A stretch of 64,000 nucleotides of DNA from CALBPI01 sp039027435 (lineage in GTDB: Bacteria; Pseudomonadota; Gammaproteobacteria; Steroidobacterales; Woeseiaceae), in the NCBI GenBank assembly GCA_039027435.1, contig JBCCKF010000006.1, forward strand, positions 124,001 to 188,000. Direction: 5' to 3'. Shown here in pieces: positions 51,410-60,044 of the stretch. A model generated the notes under the pieces. It worked only from the letters and a program-made list of their open reading frames with translations. It ran no database searches and was not told the origin of the DNA. The position numbers and the translations under genes were made by a program. Each line of letters starts with the position of its first letter. Positions within the stretch are counted from its first letter, which is position 1.

Positions 51410-52368
51410 TAGCGGGACTCCCAGCTATGGATCGTGCCACCGAGGTTGGGCAGGCTGTAGTTGAGCTCCAGTGCACCACTCGATTTTTCGCCCGCACGTG
51501 GGTTTTGCACAATGCCGTCGTCTACTTTGTCGTCGCGAATTGCGTTGAACACGTCTTCAGGAACGCGAACAGCCCACTTGCTGACCTTTCTACTGGAGCC
51601 GTCCTCCTCGGAGACGATATCGACGGCGACCGAGCGACCGCCAGGGTCAAGCGCCTCGATGACGATGTAAAAATTCTCGATGCTGCCGCGGCCGGTGGTC
51701 CTTATGACGCCCGTCATCTCACCAGGGCGGGAGACGATCCTAAGTTCGAACCGCTGGCCAATATATTCCGCGAGTTGTTCGAGATCGGCGAGAGCGGCTT
51801 GCGCCGTTTCGATCTGATTTAGTGCGAACGCGGTCTTGGTCCGTTCGATCGCAAGCTCGACAGCCGCTTTTGCCGGTTCAGTCCGAGCAATACCTCTCGC
51901 CGTCTGGGCGGCTTCCTCGATCGTCTCGGGCAGCGTGGTGATGATCGCGGTGCGCTGCTGTTCTGCAATCAAAGCCGCTTCCGCAGCCTTTGCTTTGGGC
52001 CGCTCGACGAAACCCCACCAACCCGCCCAGATCGTGCCAACCAGCGTCGCCAAGACGAGCACCGAGCCGCCGATTCGTCGCCGATTGATCCATGCGATCA
52101 GCAGGCGGGTCTTGAGCCCCGGTTGCGGAGGTGTGTATTCAAACTCGCGATCCTTGAGCGCCTGAACGCCTTGTGCAATCACAGCGTCGCTGACCTCAAT
52201 GCCCTGTGCTGCGTAGGCGGCGCGGACTCGCTCAATCAGAGCCGCTTCCTTAGCCTCGGCGTTAAGTGCGCGCGCAACCAAGCGTTGTTCGTGGCGCAGT
52301 GTGTCGACCACGTCCATCGCCAACATGACATCGGACAGTCCCGGTGCGGTTTTCACCTCAGTGCTCAC
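51409..52368 (-). CDS. DUF6384-like membrane protein
   Basis: A 319-aa protein: a cytoplasmic helical start (LSDVMLAMDVVDTLRHEQRLVARALN) with a region like GIEVSDAVIAQGVQALKDREFEY, one transmembrane helix near residue 105 (IGGSVLVLATLVGTIWAGWWGFV), a coiled coil, and a C-terminal beta-rich domain (FELRIVSRPGEMTGVIRTTGRGSIENFYIVIEALDPGGRSV). This is the DUF6384 layout. It sits between two coiled-coil genes, 13 bp from one and overlapping the other, so it is probably the membrane platform of the complex. Confidence 0.78.
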   Translation of the reverse strand: MSTEVKTAPGLSDVMLAMDVVDTLRHEQRLVARALNAEAKEAALIERVRAAYAAQGIEVSDAVIAQGVQALKDREFEYTPPQPGLKTRLLIAWINRRRIGGSVLVLATLVGTIWAGWWGFVERPKAKAAEAALIAEQQRTAIITTLPETIEEAAQTARGIARTEPAKAAVELAIERTKTAFALNQIETAQAALADLEQLAEYIGQRFELRIVSRPGEMTGVIRTTGRGSIENFYIVIEALDPGGRSVAVDIVSEEDGSSRKVSKWAVRVPEDVFNAIRDDKVDDGIVQNPRAGEKSSGALELNYSLPNLGGTIHSWESR

Positions 52369-52381
52369 CTCGCAGAAAGGC

Positions 52382-53554
52382 TCAGGCGTCTACCTCAAGC
52401 GTCAGTGCGTTACCCTGATTGGCAAGCGCCACCATGCGTCGCTTGCCGTCCTCAACGGCGGCGCGGACTTCCTCAGCATTGCGTGTGGCGGCATCTCGCA
52501 TCTCATTGATCAATGTGACCGAGCGCTCCTGGAAATTGACCACTGACTCAACAAGGGCTTTCACGGCGTCAGCACGGATGGTCGGGCCGTATCCTTCCCG
52601 GATGGCCGCCTCCTGAACCTTGCCGCCGACTTCAGCCAGAACTTCCAGACTCTGGCTGACACCTTCCTTCATCGCCTTGAGCGTCTCTGTGCTCTCGTGC
52701 AGGCCGTGCAGCCCGGTGAAGGAAGCGGCCAGTGCGGTAAACACAGTCTCGTTAGTACCAAAGAACATCACGGCTTGTGAATACACCCGTTCCTTTGCAT
52801 GCGTGGTTTGCAGCAGACGCGCCATCACAGTCTCACTGGTGTTGTAGGACACGGTCAGGTTGTCAGCCAGGTCCTTGGCAATCTGATAGCGCTCGTCAGC
52901 CTGCTGTAGTCGGCGCAGCTCCGCATCTCGCGCCAGCTCGAGCTTAGCGAGGGTTTCGCGATCGTCGGTGCCTGCATTGGTAATTGCATCTGCAGCTGTC
53001 TTCAGCGCGGTGCGTTGCGCGTCCAGAACGCCTTCTGCCTTGTTGAGGATCTGGATCGCCAGTACTTCTGAGGACTTCAGCGCGCCGCGGAAATCCCGAT
53101 AGGCGTTCAGGATTGTATGTTCACGATCGATCTGGTCGCGTGAGTCTGAAGCGACCTCAAGATAGATCTCCTTGATCTTGTTGAAGCGGTCAGGGATGTC
53201 ACCACGCGAGACCTTCATCCAGACGTTCTGCGCCCGCTCCCACAGGTCGATCTTGCCGTCTTCCAGCTGATCGACCATGCCTTTTGCGTCGTCTCTGATC
53301 GAATCGAAGCGCTCGGTGATATCGCGATAGCGTTCGCCAATTCGCATGGCTTCGATCTGCTCGCGGACCACTTCATTAAACAGCGAAGCCTGATTCAGCG
53401 TCCGTGCAATGGCGAGTGCCTTGTCTTCATCGAGATCGCTGATCCGATCGATCAACGCGATGACCGGGGCTTCGTTGGTTTTCTCAGGTACAAGCCCAAG
53501 GTCCCGGAGTGTTCCCATCGCCTTGTCGAGATACTGCATCGGTGTCGTTGCCAT
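52382..53554 (-). CDS. soluble coiled-coil protein, partner of DUF6384
   Basis: A 390-aa alpha-helical protein with no signal peptide: a leading domain (MQYLDKAMGTLRDLGLVPEKTNEAPVIALIDRISDLDEDKALAIARTLNQ), a central rod (YRDITERFDSIRDDAKGMVDQLEDGKIDLWERAQNVWMKVSRGDIPDRF) and a second helical bundle. The build recalls PspA- or TelA-like membrane-remodelling rods, but no such motif is definite. AAGGGGA precedes the ATG. First of three tightly packed genes; it follows an M48 lipoprotease gene by 30 bp on the same strand, so all five minus genes from 55593 may be one unit. Confidence 0.72.
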   Translation of the reverse strand: MATTPMQYLDKAMGTLRDLGLVPEKTNEAPVIALIDRISDLDEDKALAIARTLNQASLFNEVVREQIEAMRIGERYRDITERFDSIRDDAKGMVDQLEDGKIDLWERAQNVWMKVSRGDIPDRFNKIKEIYLEVASDSRDQIDREHTILNAYRDFRGALKSSEVLAIQILNKAEGVLDAQRTALKTAADAITNAGTDDRETLAKLELARDAELRRLQQADERYQIAKDLADNLTVSYNTSETVMARLLQTTHAKERVYSQAVMFFGTNETVFTALAASFTGLHGLHESTETLKAMKEGVSQSLEVLAEVGGKVQEAAIREGYGPTIRADAVKALVESVVNFQERSVTLINEMRDAATRNAEEVRAAVEDGKRRMVALANQGNALTLEVDA

Positions 53555-53584
53555 GATGTGGTCCCCTTGATTAAAAAAAGTCGG

Positions 53585-55153
53585 CTATTGCGCAATCTGA
53601 GCGCCGATCAGGCTGACCTCAAACTGCGAGCTGTTCACAAACGGCCCAAGCCCCGTTGCAGCCGTGGTCGACTGGCCACCACGCAGCGTGCCATTGATGC
53701 TTCGTGTTATCGATCGAACCTGCCCGTTGTTATCGAGATAGCGAATCTCAAGCCGCAAACCGCGGACATCCACCGAGGTCGGATTGTTGATCGCGACCAG
53801 GAGTTGACCGTTGCTGTCGAGGCCACCGCGCGTCTGCAGATATTTACCCGGATTGTTGCCGAGATCGAGCCGCATCATTTCGCTTTGGGCAGCTCTTGCA
53901 ACTTCACTGTTGCCGGTGGCAGCACGCTCGAAATGCCCGAGCGCTGCACTGCGCTGGCCGCGCTGCTTCGCGATTTCGCCCAGAGCGAAGTGGGCCGGTG
54001 CAGTCTCGAAGAGTCTCAGGCTGTTGCTGAGATCGACGATTGCGCTGTCAATTGCGCCGGACCGCTGGCGCGCGATACCGCGTTGCAGGTGGTAGTAAAA
54101 AAACGTTGCGTCGCGGTCGAGCGCGTCTGTGTAGTGTTGTACCGCGTCTGAGTAATCTCGCTGCAGGAACTCACTGTCGCCCAGCAAGGCATAAAAAGAG
54201 GCCTCACGAGGCTCGAGACGAATAGCCTCTCGCGCATAGCGTTGAGCCCCCCGGAAGTCGTCAGCAGCGAGCGCCTTGCGACCGGCATCGTACGCGTCGA
54301 AGGCCGGCTTGGCCTCGCGCAGCACCACCATTGCGCGAGCGAATGCATCGGTACCGACCTTGCCGCCCGCTTGTTGTGAATTGAGTTCGCTGGCTGTGAT
54401 GATGTTGGTCGCCAGTCGTTGTTGTGTAGGCGGATGGCTTGCGAAAAGATCGAACTCCCCGCCAGTTCGGCCGCGCGCAGCCGCCAGTCGCAGAAACGTC
54501 TCCTGCAGATCTACTGCGCCTTGCGGGTCATACCCGGCAGTATGCATATACCGCATGCCATACAGATCGGATTCGAGTTCGGCACGACGACTGTAAGACT
54601 GCGATAGCAATTGCGCGCCAACGTTGGCGGCGCCAGTGGCCAGTTGTCCATAGTCGCTATCACTCGTGACGACCGCAGTACCGACCACCAATGCTTGGAG
54701 CAGGAGACCGCGTTGCATTTGTTGCGCCGAATGGCGTGCGGCCGCGTGCACCACTTCATGCCCCAGCACGGCGGCGAGTTCGGCTTCGCTTTGCATTTCA
54801 TCGAGCAAACCCCGGTTGATCGCGATCTTGCCACCCGGTAGTGCCCACGCATTGGGAACGGAGTTGTTCAGAACAACAAATTCGTAGGGCAGGGCGCGAT
54901 CGCTCACCGCCGCGACACGGTTGCCGACGCTACGGACATAATCGTTGACGGTGGGGTCCAGTCTAAATACCCCGCCTTGCGACTGCTGCATCGGCAAATA
55001 ATTCTGTTCGCCGAGCTGAACCTCCTGTTGCGCAGTGACGATCGCCAGTTCGGTCTTGCCAGTCACCGGATTGACCACACAGCCACTGAGGCCAAGCGTG
55101 ATCAGAGCGAGCGCGAGACATCGCTGTGCGAGGTTGCCGGTACGCTTTGTCAC
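53585..55153 (-). CDS. M48-family metalloprotease lipoprotein with TPR (BepA-like)
   Basis: A 522-aa envelope protease. Lipobox LSGC near residue 25 (ALITLGLSGC), then VNPVTGKTEL, the zinc motif HEVVH near residue 133 and the downstream ELESDLYGMRYM that carries the third ligand Glu. Residues ~280-420 are TPR (FDAYDAGRKALAADDFRGAQRYA, ALLGDSEFLQRDYSDAVQHYTDAL), and a beta-rich C-terminal domain follows. BepA-type enzymes degrade misassembled outer-membrane proteins. The GTG start shares its G with the VOC stop (TAGTG). A second, shorter M48 lipoprotein is at 101-1258. Confidence 0.9.
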   Translation of the reverse strand: MTKRTGNLAQRCLALALITLGLSGCVVNPVTGKTELAIVTAQQEVQLGEQNYLPMQQSQGGVFRLDPTVNDYVRSVGNRVAAVSDRALPYEFVVLNNSVPNAWALPGGKIAINRGLLDEMQSEAELAAVLGHEVVHAAARHSAQQMQRGLLLQALVVGTAVVTSDSDYGQLATGAANVGAQLLSQSYSRRAELESDLYGMRYMHTAGYDPQGAVDLQETFLRLAAARGRTGGEFDLFASHPPTQQRLATNIITASELNSQQAGGKVGTDAFARAMVVLREAKPAFDAYDAGRKALAADDFRGAQRYAREAIRLEPREASFYALLGDSEFLQRDYSDAVQHYTDALDRDATFFYYHLQRGIARQRSGAIDSAIVDLSNSLRLFETAPAHFALGEIAKQRGQRSAALGHFERAATGNSEVARAAQSEMMRLDLGNNPGKYLQTRGGLDSNGQLLVAINNPTSVDVRGLRLEIRYLDNNGQVRSITRSINGTLRGGQSTTAATGLGPFVNSSQFEVSLIGAQIAQ

Positions 55154-55593
55154 TACCAGGTGCCTGTGTTTTCCATCGACGCCCAGGGCTCGGCCGGCGC
55201 AAGCGCTTCTCCGCGTTGCAGCAGTTCAATTGAGATGCCGTCTGGAGAGCGTACGAATGCCATGTGACCGTCGCGTGGTGGTCGGTTGATCGTGACGCCG
55301 GCGTCCATCAACTTCTGGCAGAGCGCGTAGATGTCTGCAACTCGATATGCCAGGTGACCAAAATTTCGCCCGCCTTGATAGTCCTCTTGATCCCAGTTGT
55401 AGGTCAGTTCGACGAGCGGGGCTTTGCGTTCCCGCGCAAGCTCTACATCTTCGGGCGCGGCGAGAAAAACCAACGTGAATCGACCGCCTTCGTTCTCATA
55501 GCGACTGACTTCGGCCAGCCCGAGGAGGTCACAGAAAAAGTGTGTTGCGGCATCGAGGTCATGCACGCGCAACATCGTGTGCAAGTACTGCAT
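55153..55593 (-). CDS. VOC-superfamily glyoxalase I-like protein
   Basis: A 146-aa glyoxalase-fold protein related to lactoylglutathione lyase. Seen: HTMLRVHDLDAATHFFCDLLGLAEVSRYE, VELTYNWDQEDYQGGRNFGHLAYRVADI and FVRSPDGISIELLQRG. The metal ligands His6, Glu (VELTYNW), His (FGHLAY) and Glu (SIELL) are all in place, so it may be an active GloA. Head of the minus-strand group that continues into the M48 gene. Confidence 0.88.
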   Translation of the reverse strand: MQYLHTMLRVHDLDAATHFFCDLLGLAEVSRYENEGGRFTLVFLAAPEDVELARERKAPLVELTYNWDQEDYQGGRNFGHLAYRVADIYALCQKLMDAGVTINRPPRDGHMAFVRSPDGISIELLQRGEALAPAEPWASMENTGTW

Positions 55594-55663
55594 GGATCGT
55601 CCTCATCCCCTGGATTCCGTTGACCAGATTACCACACGGCCTCCTACCGGCGGCAGCCGGTGC

Positions 55664-55678
55664 TTGACCTTTCTTGAC
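55664..55678 (+). promoter_or_regulatory. tandem TTGAC box upstream of the spy-like gene (response regulator site candidate)
   Basis: TTGACctttcTTGAC: two identical pentamers one helical turn (10 bp) apart, 64 nt before the Spy-like start. The same arrangement, TTGACagttcTTGAC, precedes the CpxR-like gene (59915-59929). OmpR-family regulators bind such head-to-tail repeats as dimers. Confidence 0.55.
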
Positions 55679-55742
55679 ATGACTCCACACAACTTGATGT
55701 GGCGCTGCGCCAGACTGCAATCGTCAATTACAGGAGTGACAC

Positions 55743-56165
55743 ATGAACCGAAGAAACTTATTGATCGCAGGCGTCGCTGTGTTGGCGCTGGGCAGTATGA
55801 CCGCACAAGCGGATAGAGCAGGCCCCGGAAAGCGGATGGGCGATCCCGCCACGCACGTTGCGCGTATGACCGAGCACCTGGGTCTCGATGACAACCAGGC
55901 GGCGACCATCCACGCAATCCTCGAGCAGGCTGCACAGTCTCGTGCCGCGATCGGAGATCGCTACACTTTGAACCAGCGCGCCGAGGCGGCCGAGGAGCTC
56001 AAGGCGTTGCATGAAACCACGCAGGCGCAGATCGCAGAGCAATTGACGCCGGAGCAGCGCGAGCAGTTCGAGACCGCCATAGAGCGGCGACGGGATCGGA
56101 TGCAATTTCGACGACTACATCGTCGCGCCCATGATGAGGATGGCGCACAAGCGAGCGAGGACTAG
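55743..56165 (+). CDS. Spy/CpxP-like periplasmic protein
   Basis: A 140-aa small exported helical protein with signal peptide MNRRNLLIAGVAVLALGSMTAQA. The Spy/CpxP marks are the helix LGLDDNQAATIHAILEQAA and an LTxxQ-type motif in QLTPEQREQFETAIERRRDRM. Spy is a periplasmic chaperone and CpxP is the feedback inhibitor of CpxA. Its neighbours include a CpxAR-like pair (57883-59879), and both promoters hold the same tandem TTGAC box, so this is the likely CpxP/Spy of that system. AGGAGTGACAC precedes the ATG. Confidence 0.85.
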   Translation: MNRRNLLIAGVAVLALGSMTAQADRAGPGKRMGDPATHVARMTEHLGLDDNQAATIHAILEQAAQSRAAIGDRYTLNQRAEAAEELKALHETTQAQIAEQLTPEQREQFETAIERRRDRMQFRRLHRRAHDEDGAQASED

Positions 56166-56227
56166 CAAGACCGGGCGGGCGGTAATCAACGTGTGACCGC
56201 TCGCCCACCTCCCCCGAGGCGTCAGGT

Positions 56228-56902
56228 GTGAGACACTTTGACGCCATGGCGGGAGTACACATCATCGGTATCGCCGGCGGCAGCTGTTCCGGCAAGACCC
56301 GCCTGCTCCACCAGCTCTTGGAGGCGCTCGGTCCCGAGCGATGTGCGCTCGTTTTGCAGGACAACTACTATCACAGTCGTCCTGAAGCACAGCGCGACAA
56401 TTTGAAGTTCAATTTCGACCACCCGGACGCGATCGATTTCGACTATCTGGCGAGCGATCTGGAATCGCTGAAGCGCGGTCAGGAAATCGTATCCCCGTAT
56501 TACGATTTCGCGCGCCATGAGCGCATCGAAGGCAAGGGCGTCACTGTCACGCCGAGGCCGATCGTCTTGTTGGATGGCATCCTGATTCTCACTGCGCAGC
56601 GCATCAGGCAGATCATCGATTTCAGTGCCTACATCGCCTGCGCTGCAGAGGAACGGCTGCGGCGGCGGATCACACGAGATGTCGCCGAGCGCGGGCGTAC
56701 CGAGGACAATGTGATCGCCCAGTTCGAACAACAGGTGCAACCGATGCACCGCGAGTTCGTCCAGCCTTCCTCAGCACACGCTACCCTGCGGGTTGAACAA
56801 TCCATGATCGAAGATGGTTCCGCACTCCATACCATGGCGGACCATGCGCACGGGCTGCTGGGGTCTTCGAAGGCGCAGCACAGAACGGGATCCGCGATGT
56901 GA
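56228..56902 (+). CDS. uridine kinase family protein
   Basis: A 224-aa P-loop kinase of the uridine kinase/phosphoribulokinase fold: Walker A GIAGGSCSGKTRLL, LVLQDNYYH (substrate loop), NFDHPDAIDFDYLASDLESLKRG, SPYYDFARHERIEG and VLLDGILIL, then RRRITRDVAERGRT as the lid. It would phosphorylate uridine (or cytidine) in salvage. GTG at 56228 has GAGG 8 nt upstream; ATG at 56246 is an alternative. The stop overlaps the next gene's start. Confidence 0.88.
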   Translation: MRHFDAMAGVHIIGIAGGSCSGKTRLLHQLLEALGPERCALVLQDNYYHSRPEAQRDNLKFNFDHPDAIDFDYLASDLESLKRGQEIVSPYYDFARHERIEGKGVTVTPRPIVLLDGILILTAQRIRQIIDFSAYIACAAEERLRRRITRDVAERGRTEDNVIAQFEQQVQPMHREFVQPSSAHATLRVEQSMIEDGSALHTMADHAHGLLGSSKAQHRTGSAM

Positions 56903-57897
56903 TGACGAGCGCAGTGACAGAATGGGTGGTCGCACGAGGTGCCGGGATTGCACTGGCGCTGGTAGTCGCAGTTGTGGCAACGCTTGCGCAGCACGCATTG
57001 GGCGGTGCGACCATGGTGTATGCGTTGCTGCTCGGCATTGCTTTGCATGCTGCCGGTCGTGCGCCGCGATTTGCGCCCGGCGTTGACTTCTGCGCACGTC
57101 AGATTCTGCGTTTTGGCGTTGCGTTGCTCGGCTTGAGAATCACGCTGGGTGATATTGCGGTATTGGGATGGTCGGTTGCGCTGATTGCGATTGGCGCGGT
57201 GGTCTTAACGCTGACCGGTGGCTACGCGATTGCACGGGCATGTCGATTGGCGCCGCCGTTTGCGATGGTGACTGCGGGCGCCGTTGCGATTTGTGGGGCG
57301 AGTGCGGCGCTGGCTGTTGCTGCTGTGCTGCCGCAGGGGGAGACCGCAGAGCGACGCACGCTGCTCACCATTGTCGGTGTGACCAGCCTTAGCACCGTCG
57401 CCATGGTGGCCTATCCCATTGTCGCTGATCTGCTGCAGTTCAATGACCAGACAGCCGGTGTGTTTCTCGGCGCGAGTATCCACGATGTGGCGCAAGTGGT
57501 TGGCGCTGGCTATACCGTTTCCAACGCCGCCGGCGAGACGGCCACATTGGTAAAGCTGATGCGGGTTGCGTGTCTGGTCCCCGCTGTTTTGGTAATTGCG
57601 TGGTTGTTTCGTGACCCTGCAGCCGAGGCCGGCAAGACTCCCGGGCTACCCACGTTTCTGATCGGGTTTGTTGTGCTGATGTTGATCAACAGCAGCGGGT
57701 TTGTGCCGGACACGATCGTCGCGCCGTTTGTGACACTCGCCGGCCAGTTGCTGGTTCTGGCAGTTGCTGCGCTGGGTCTTAAGACCTCCCTGCGCGGATT
57801 GGCGAGTCTCGGGGTGATGCCTTTGGCGGCTATGTTGGGCCAGACGCTCATGCTGGGAGTCGCCGTCGCAGGTGTACTGCTGCTAATCGGCAGGTAG
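56899..57897 (+). CDS. YeiH family (UPF0324) putative transporter
   Basis: A 332-aa protein with about ten membrane helices in the pattern of the YeiH/YadS-related "putative sulfate exporter" family: FGVALLGLRITLGDIAVLGW, AVAICGASAALAVAAVLP, VGVTSLSTVAMVAYPIVADLLQFNDQTAGVFLGASIHDVAQVVGAGY and LKTSLRGLASLGVMPL. Function in bacteria is not established. Starts GTG at 56899, or ATG at 56902, overlapping the uridine kinase stop. The end overlaps the sensor kinase gene by 15 nt, tail to tail. Confidence 0.88.
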   Translation: MMTSAVTEWVVARGAGIALALVVAVVATLAQHALGGATMVYALLLGIALHAAGRAPRFAPGVDFCARQILRFGVALLGLRITLGDIAVLGWSVALIAIGAVVLTLTGGYAIARACRLAPPFAMVTAGAVAICGASAALAVAAVLPQGETAERRTLLTIVGVTSLSTVAMVAYPIVADLLQFNDQTAGVFLGASIHDVAQVVGAGYTVSNAAGETATLVKLMRVACLVPAVLVIAWLFRDPAAEAGKTPGLPTFLIGFVVLMLINSSGFVPDTIVAPFVTLAGQLLVLAVAALGLKTSLRGLASLGVMPLAAMLGQTLMLGVAVAGVLLLIGR

Positions 57898-59190
57898 AGA
57901 TAGCCGAACGACCAATCCACCTTCCGGGTGGTTTTCGGCGGCAACCGTACCGCCGTGCGCCTGAATCGCGTGCGCTGTGAGCGCAAGCCCCAATCCATGG
58001 TGGTCTGCTTCGCTCGTGTGGAACGGCTCGAACAGTCGACCCAACGCATCGGGTGAGACGCCTGTTCCACGATCCCTGATCTCAATGACCAAGGTGCCAT
58101 TGTTGAGCGCGGTAGAAAGGTCGACTACCGAACCTGAAGGGGCATAGCGCAGCGCATTTCGAAGCACGTTTTCCAGCGCGCTGGCAAGCAACCGGCGATC
58201 GGCTGTAATCGTGACGCCAGGTGTTGTGTGGTTGACGTTGACCTCGAGAGATCGCGGTTCTGCTTCGAAGCGAGCATCTGCCGCAATCTCCGAGCAGAGT
58301 GCTTCGATATCGATCACCTCGCGCTGCGTCACTCCGCGATCTGCAGCGCGAATCAAGGTGAGTGCCTGTGCCGTGATCTGTTCAATTGCAGCCGACTCCT
58401 TGGCGATGCGAGCAAGCTGGTCGTCGACACTCTCTGGCTGGCGATCGGCGAGCTCCAAAGCGAGATCGATGCGAGTCAATGGCGAACGCAACTCATGCGA
58501 AATGTGTCGTAGCAGGGTGTCGCGTCTGTCGACTGCTGACTGAAGGGTGTCAGCCATCGCATCGAATTGGCGCGCAAGTGTCCCGATTTCGTCAGAGCGA
58601 TGTGCCAGTGCACCGGCTCGAGCGCTGAGCTGACCCTTCGCCAGGCGCTCGGCCACATCGGTCATGCCGCGAATGGGTGCCGTGAGATAGCGCGAGAGCA
58701 GCAGGCAGATGAGCGCGGTGACCGCGAGCGACAACAGCAGCACATTGCGGTGTACCCCGGGCATCGCGAGGAGACCGAACGCGGGTGGTTTGGCGGGTCC
58801 TACCATAGCGAGATAGGGAGTCCCGGCCGGATCGGATACGGTGATTTCGCGGACCCGCCGTTGCATTCTCGGACTGCGAGATAAGCGGCGCAGTCCGAGT
58901 CGCACTTCGGGTGGCAGGCGTCGGTTCAATATATCGATCTCATCCCGGTCCACGAGGTAGATCGTCTGTCCGAGCGGGAGGATTTCCTGCTGGCGCAGCC
59001 ATGCCTTGAACGAGTCGGCACCGTTTGTTTGCAGTGAGCTCTGGACGAGTTCTCGTACGGTCTCCTGATCGAGCGCAGCGGCCTTTGCGTCGCGCTCCGC
59101 GACAAAGCGGAAGCTGACAAAGAACACAATGGCTACTGTCGCGATCATCGCCAACAGGAAGCCGCCCAGCACTCTCAAGAAAAGGCTCAC
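57883..59190 (-). CDS. CpxA-like sensor histidine kinase
   Basis: A 435-aa two-TM kinase: helix near residue 10 (VLGGFLLAMIATVAIVFFVSF), periplasmic sensor, helix near 180 (NVLLLSLAVTALICLLLSRYLTAPIRGM), HAMP (AERLAKGQLSARAG), H-box RHISHELRSPLTRIDLAL with the phosphoacceptor His intact, N-box LENVLRNALRYAP, and DRGTGVSPD/HGLGLALTAHAIQAHGG. The RxPLxR pattern after the H-box is CpxA-like. GTG start overlaps the response regulator stop (GTGA). It should sense envelope stress and phosphorylate its overlapping partner. Confidence 0.9.
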   Translation of the reverse strand: MSLFLRVLGGFLLAMIATVAIVFFVSFRFVAERDAKAAALDQETVRELVQSSLQTNGADSFKAWLRQQEILPLGQTIYLVDRDEIDILNRRLPPEVRLGLRRLSRSPRMQRRVREITVSDPAGTPYLAMVGPAKPPAFGLLAMPGVHRNVLLLSLAVTALICLLLSRYLTAPIRGMTDVAERLAKGQLSARAGALAHRSDEIGTLARQFDAMADTLQSAVDRRDTLLRHISHELRSPLTRIDLALELADRQPESVDDQLARIAKESAAIEQITAQALTLIRAADRGVTQREVIDIEALCSEIAADARFEAEPRSLEVNVNHTTPGVTITADRRLLASALENVLRNALRYAPSGSVVDLSTALNNGTLVIEIRDRGTGVSPDALGRLFEPFHTSEADHHGLGLALTAHAIQAHGGTVAAENHPEGGLVVRLSLPAD

Positions 59191-59879
59191 TCGGCGTCCT
59201 CACGCTTACGGAGCCGGTAGCCGTTGCCGCGTACGCTCAGTATCGATAGCCCGGAAGTCGTCGCATCCAGCTTCTGGCGAAGGTTGCTCACATGCGTGTC
59301 CAGTGAACGGTCGTTGGGGTTGTAGTTGCGCCCGAGCGCGCTCTGCGAGAGTCGGTCGCGCGATGCAACTTGAGGGGCTGCCTGAACGAGTTGAGCGAGC
59401 ACACGAAACTCGGTTTCGGTCAGTTGTAGTGTCGCTTGATCGAGGTATGCGATGCCGGCAGCAGTATCAACGCGCAGAGACTCGTAGGTATCTTGCGCAG
59501 GCGCTTTTTCGGGTGTGCTGCGTTTCAAGACGGCCTGCATTCGCAACAAGAGCTCACGCGGATTGAAAGGTTTCGGTAGGTAGTCATCCGCGCCGCGGGA
59601 CAAGCCATCGATTCGATCATCAGGCTCACCACGTGCCGTGAGCATAATGACGGGTACTGTGCTGATCGAACGGATTCGCTCAAGCACTTTGAAACCATTC
59701 ATGCCGGGGAGGGTCACATCCAGTAGCACCAGATCGGGGAGGCTTGCGGAAATCTGGCGCAAACCCGACTCACCGGACTCCGCGCACGTCACCGTGTACT
59801 GCTCGAGTCGCAGAAGCTCGGACAGCATGCCGGCGAGTTGCTGATCGTCGTCGATAACGAGAATGTGATTGGCGCCCAT
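59187..59879 (-). CDS. CpxR-like OmpR-family response regulator
   Basis: A 230-aa two-domain regulator: receiver with ILVIDDDQQLAGML, phosphoacceptor Asp in LVLLDVTLPGMNG, Thr in VIMLTARGE and Lys in DYLPKPFNPREL, then an OmpR-type winged helix (LQLTETEFRVLAQLVQAAPQVASRDRLSQSALGRNYNPNDRSLDTHVSNLRQKL, IRGNGYRL-like SVRGNGYRL). The tandem TTGAC box at 59915-59929, 36 nt upstream, and the same box before the Spy-like gene suggest autoregulation and a small regulon. Confidence 0.9.
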   Translation of the reverse strand: MGANHILVIDDDQQLAGMLSELLRLEQYTVTCAESGESGLRQISASLPDLVLLDVTLPGMNGFKVLERIRSISTVPVIMLTARGEPDDRIDGLSRGADDYLPKPFNPRELLLRMQAVLKRSTPEKAPAQDTYESLRVDTAAGIAYLDQATLQLTETEFRVLAQLVQAAPQVASRDRLSQSALGRNYNPNDRSLDTHVSNLRQKLDATTSGLSILSVRGNGYRLRKREDAE

Positions 59880-59914
59880 GGCGATGAGTATGCCGTCTCC
59901 GCGTGCTGCTGACA

Positions 59915-59929
59915 GTCAAGAACTGTCAA
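59915..59929 (-). promoter_or_regulatory. tandem TTGAC box upstream of the cpxR-like gene
   Basis: Read on the minus strand the site is TTGACagttcTTGAC, two pentamers 10 bp apart, 36 nt before the start codon. It overlaps a GACAGT-N5-ACTGTC dyad (59911-59927). The rest of the 165-bp gap up to 60045 shows no gene; it must also hold the promoter of the TolB-like/TPR gene. Confidence 0.55.
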
Positions 59930-60044
59930 TGGGAATCGGCCGTAAGTCACAACAGAGAATCAATCACTTGTAGAGACCGGCTGTGGCACGTATTTTTAGA
60001 ATATCGAGTGGGCATGATGCCTGCTGCATCACGGATTTCCTTGA

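Noticed and set aside
49988..53554. Tellurite-resistance (TelA/Ter) operon
   Set aside because: The first protein looks like a helical rod, but I see no TelA, TerC, TerD or TerB signature in any of the three proteins.
53560..53620. Intrinsic terminator between the M48 gene and the coiled-coil gene (T-run on the opposite side of a CGGC/GCCG pairing)
   Set aside because: On the minus strand a seven-T run follows, but the stem before it is imperfect (4 bp plus 3 bp), so read-through into the three-gene operon remains likely.
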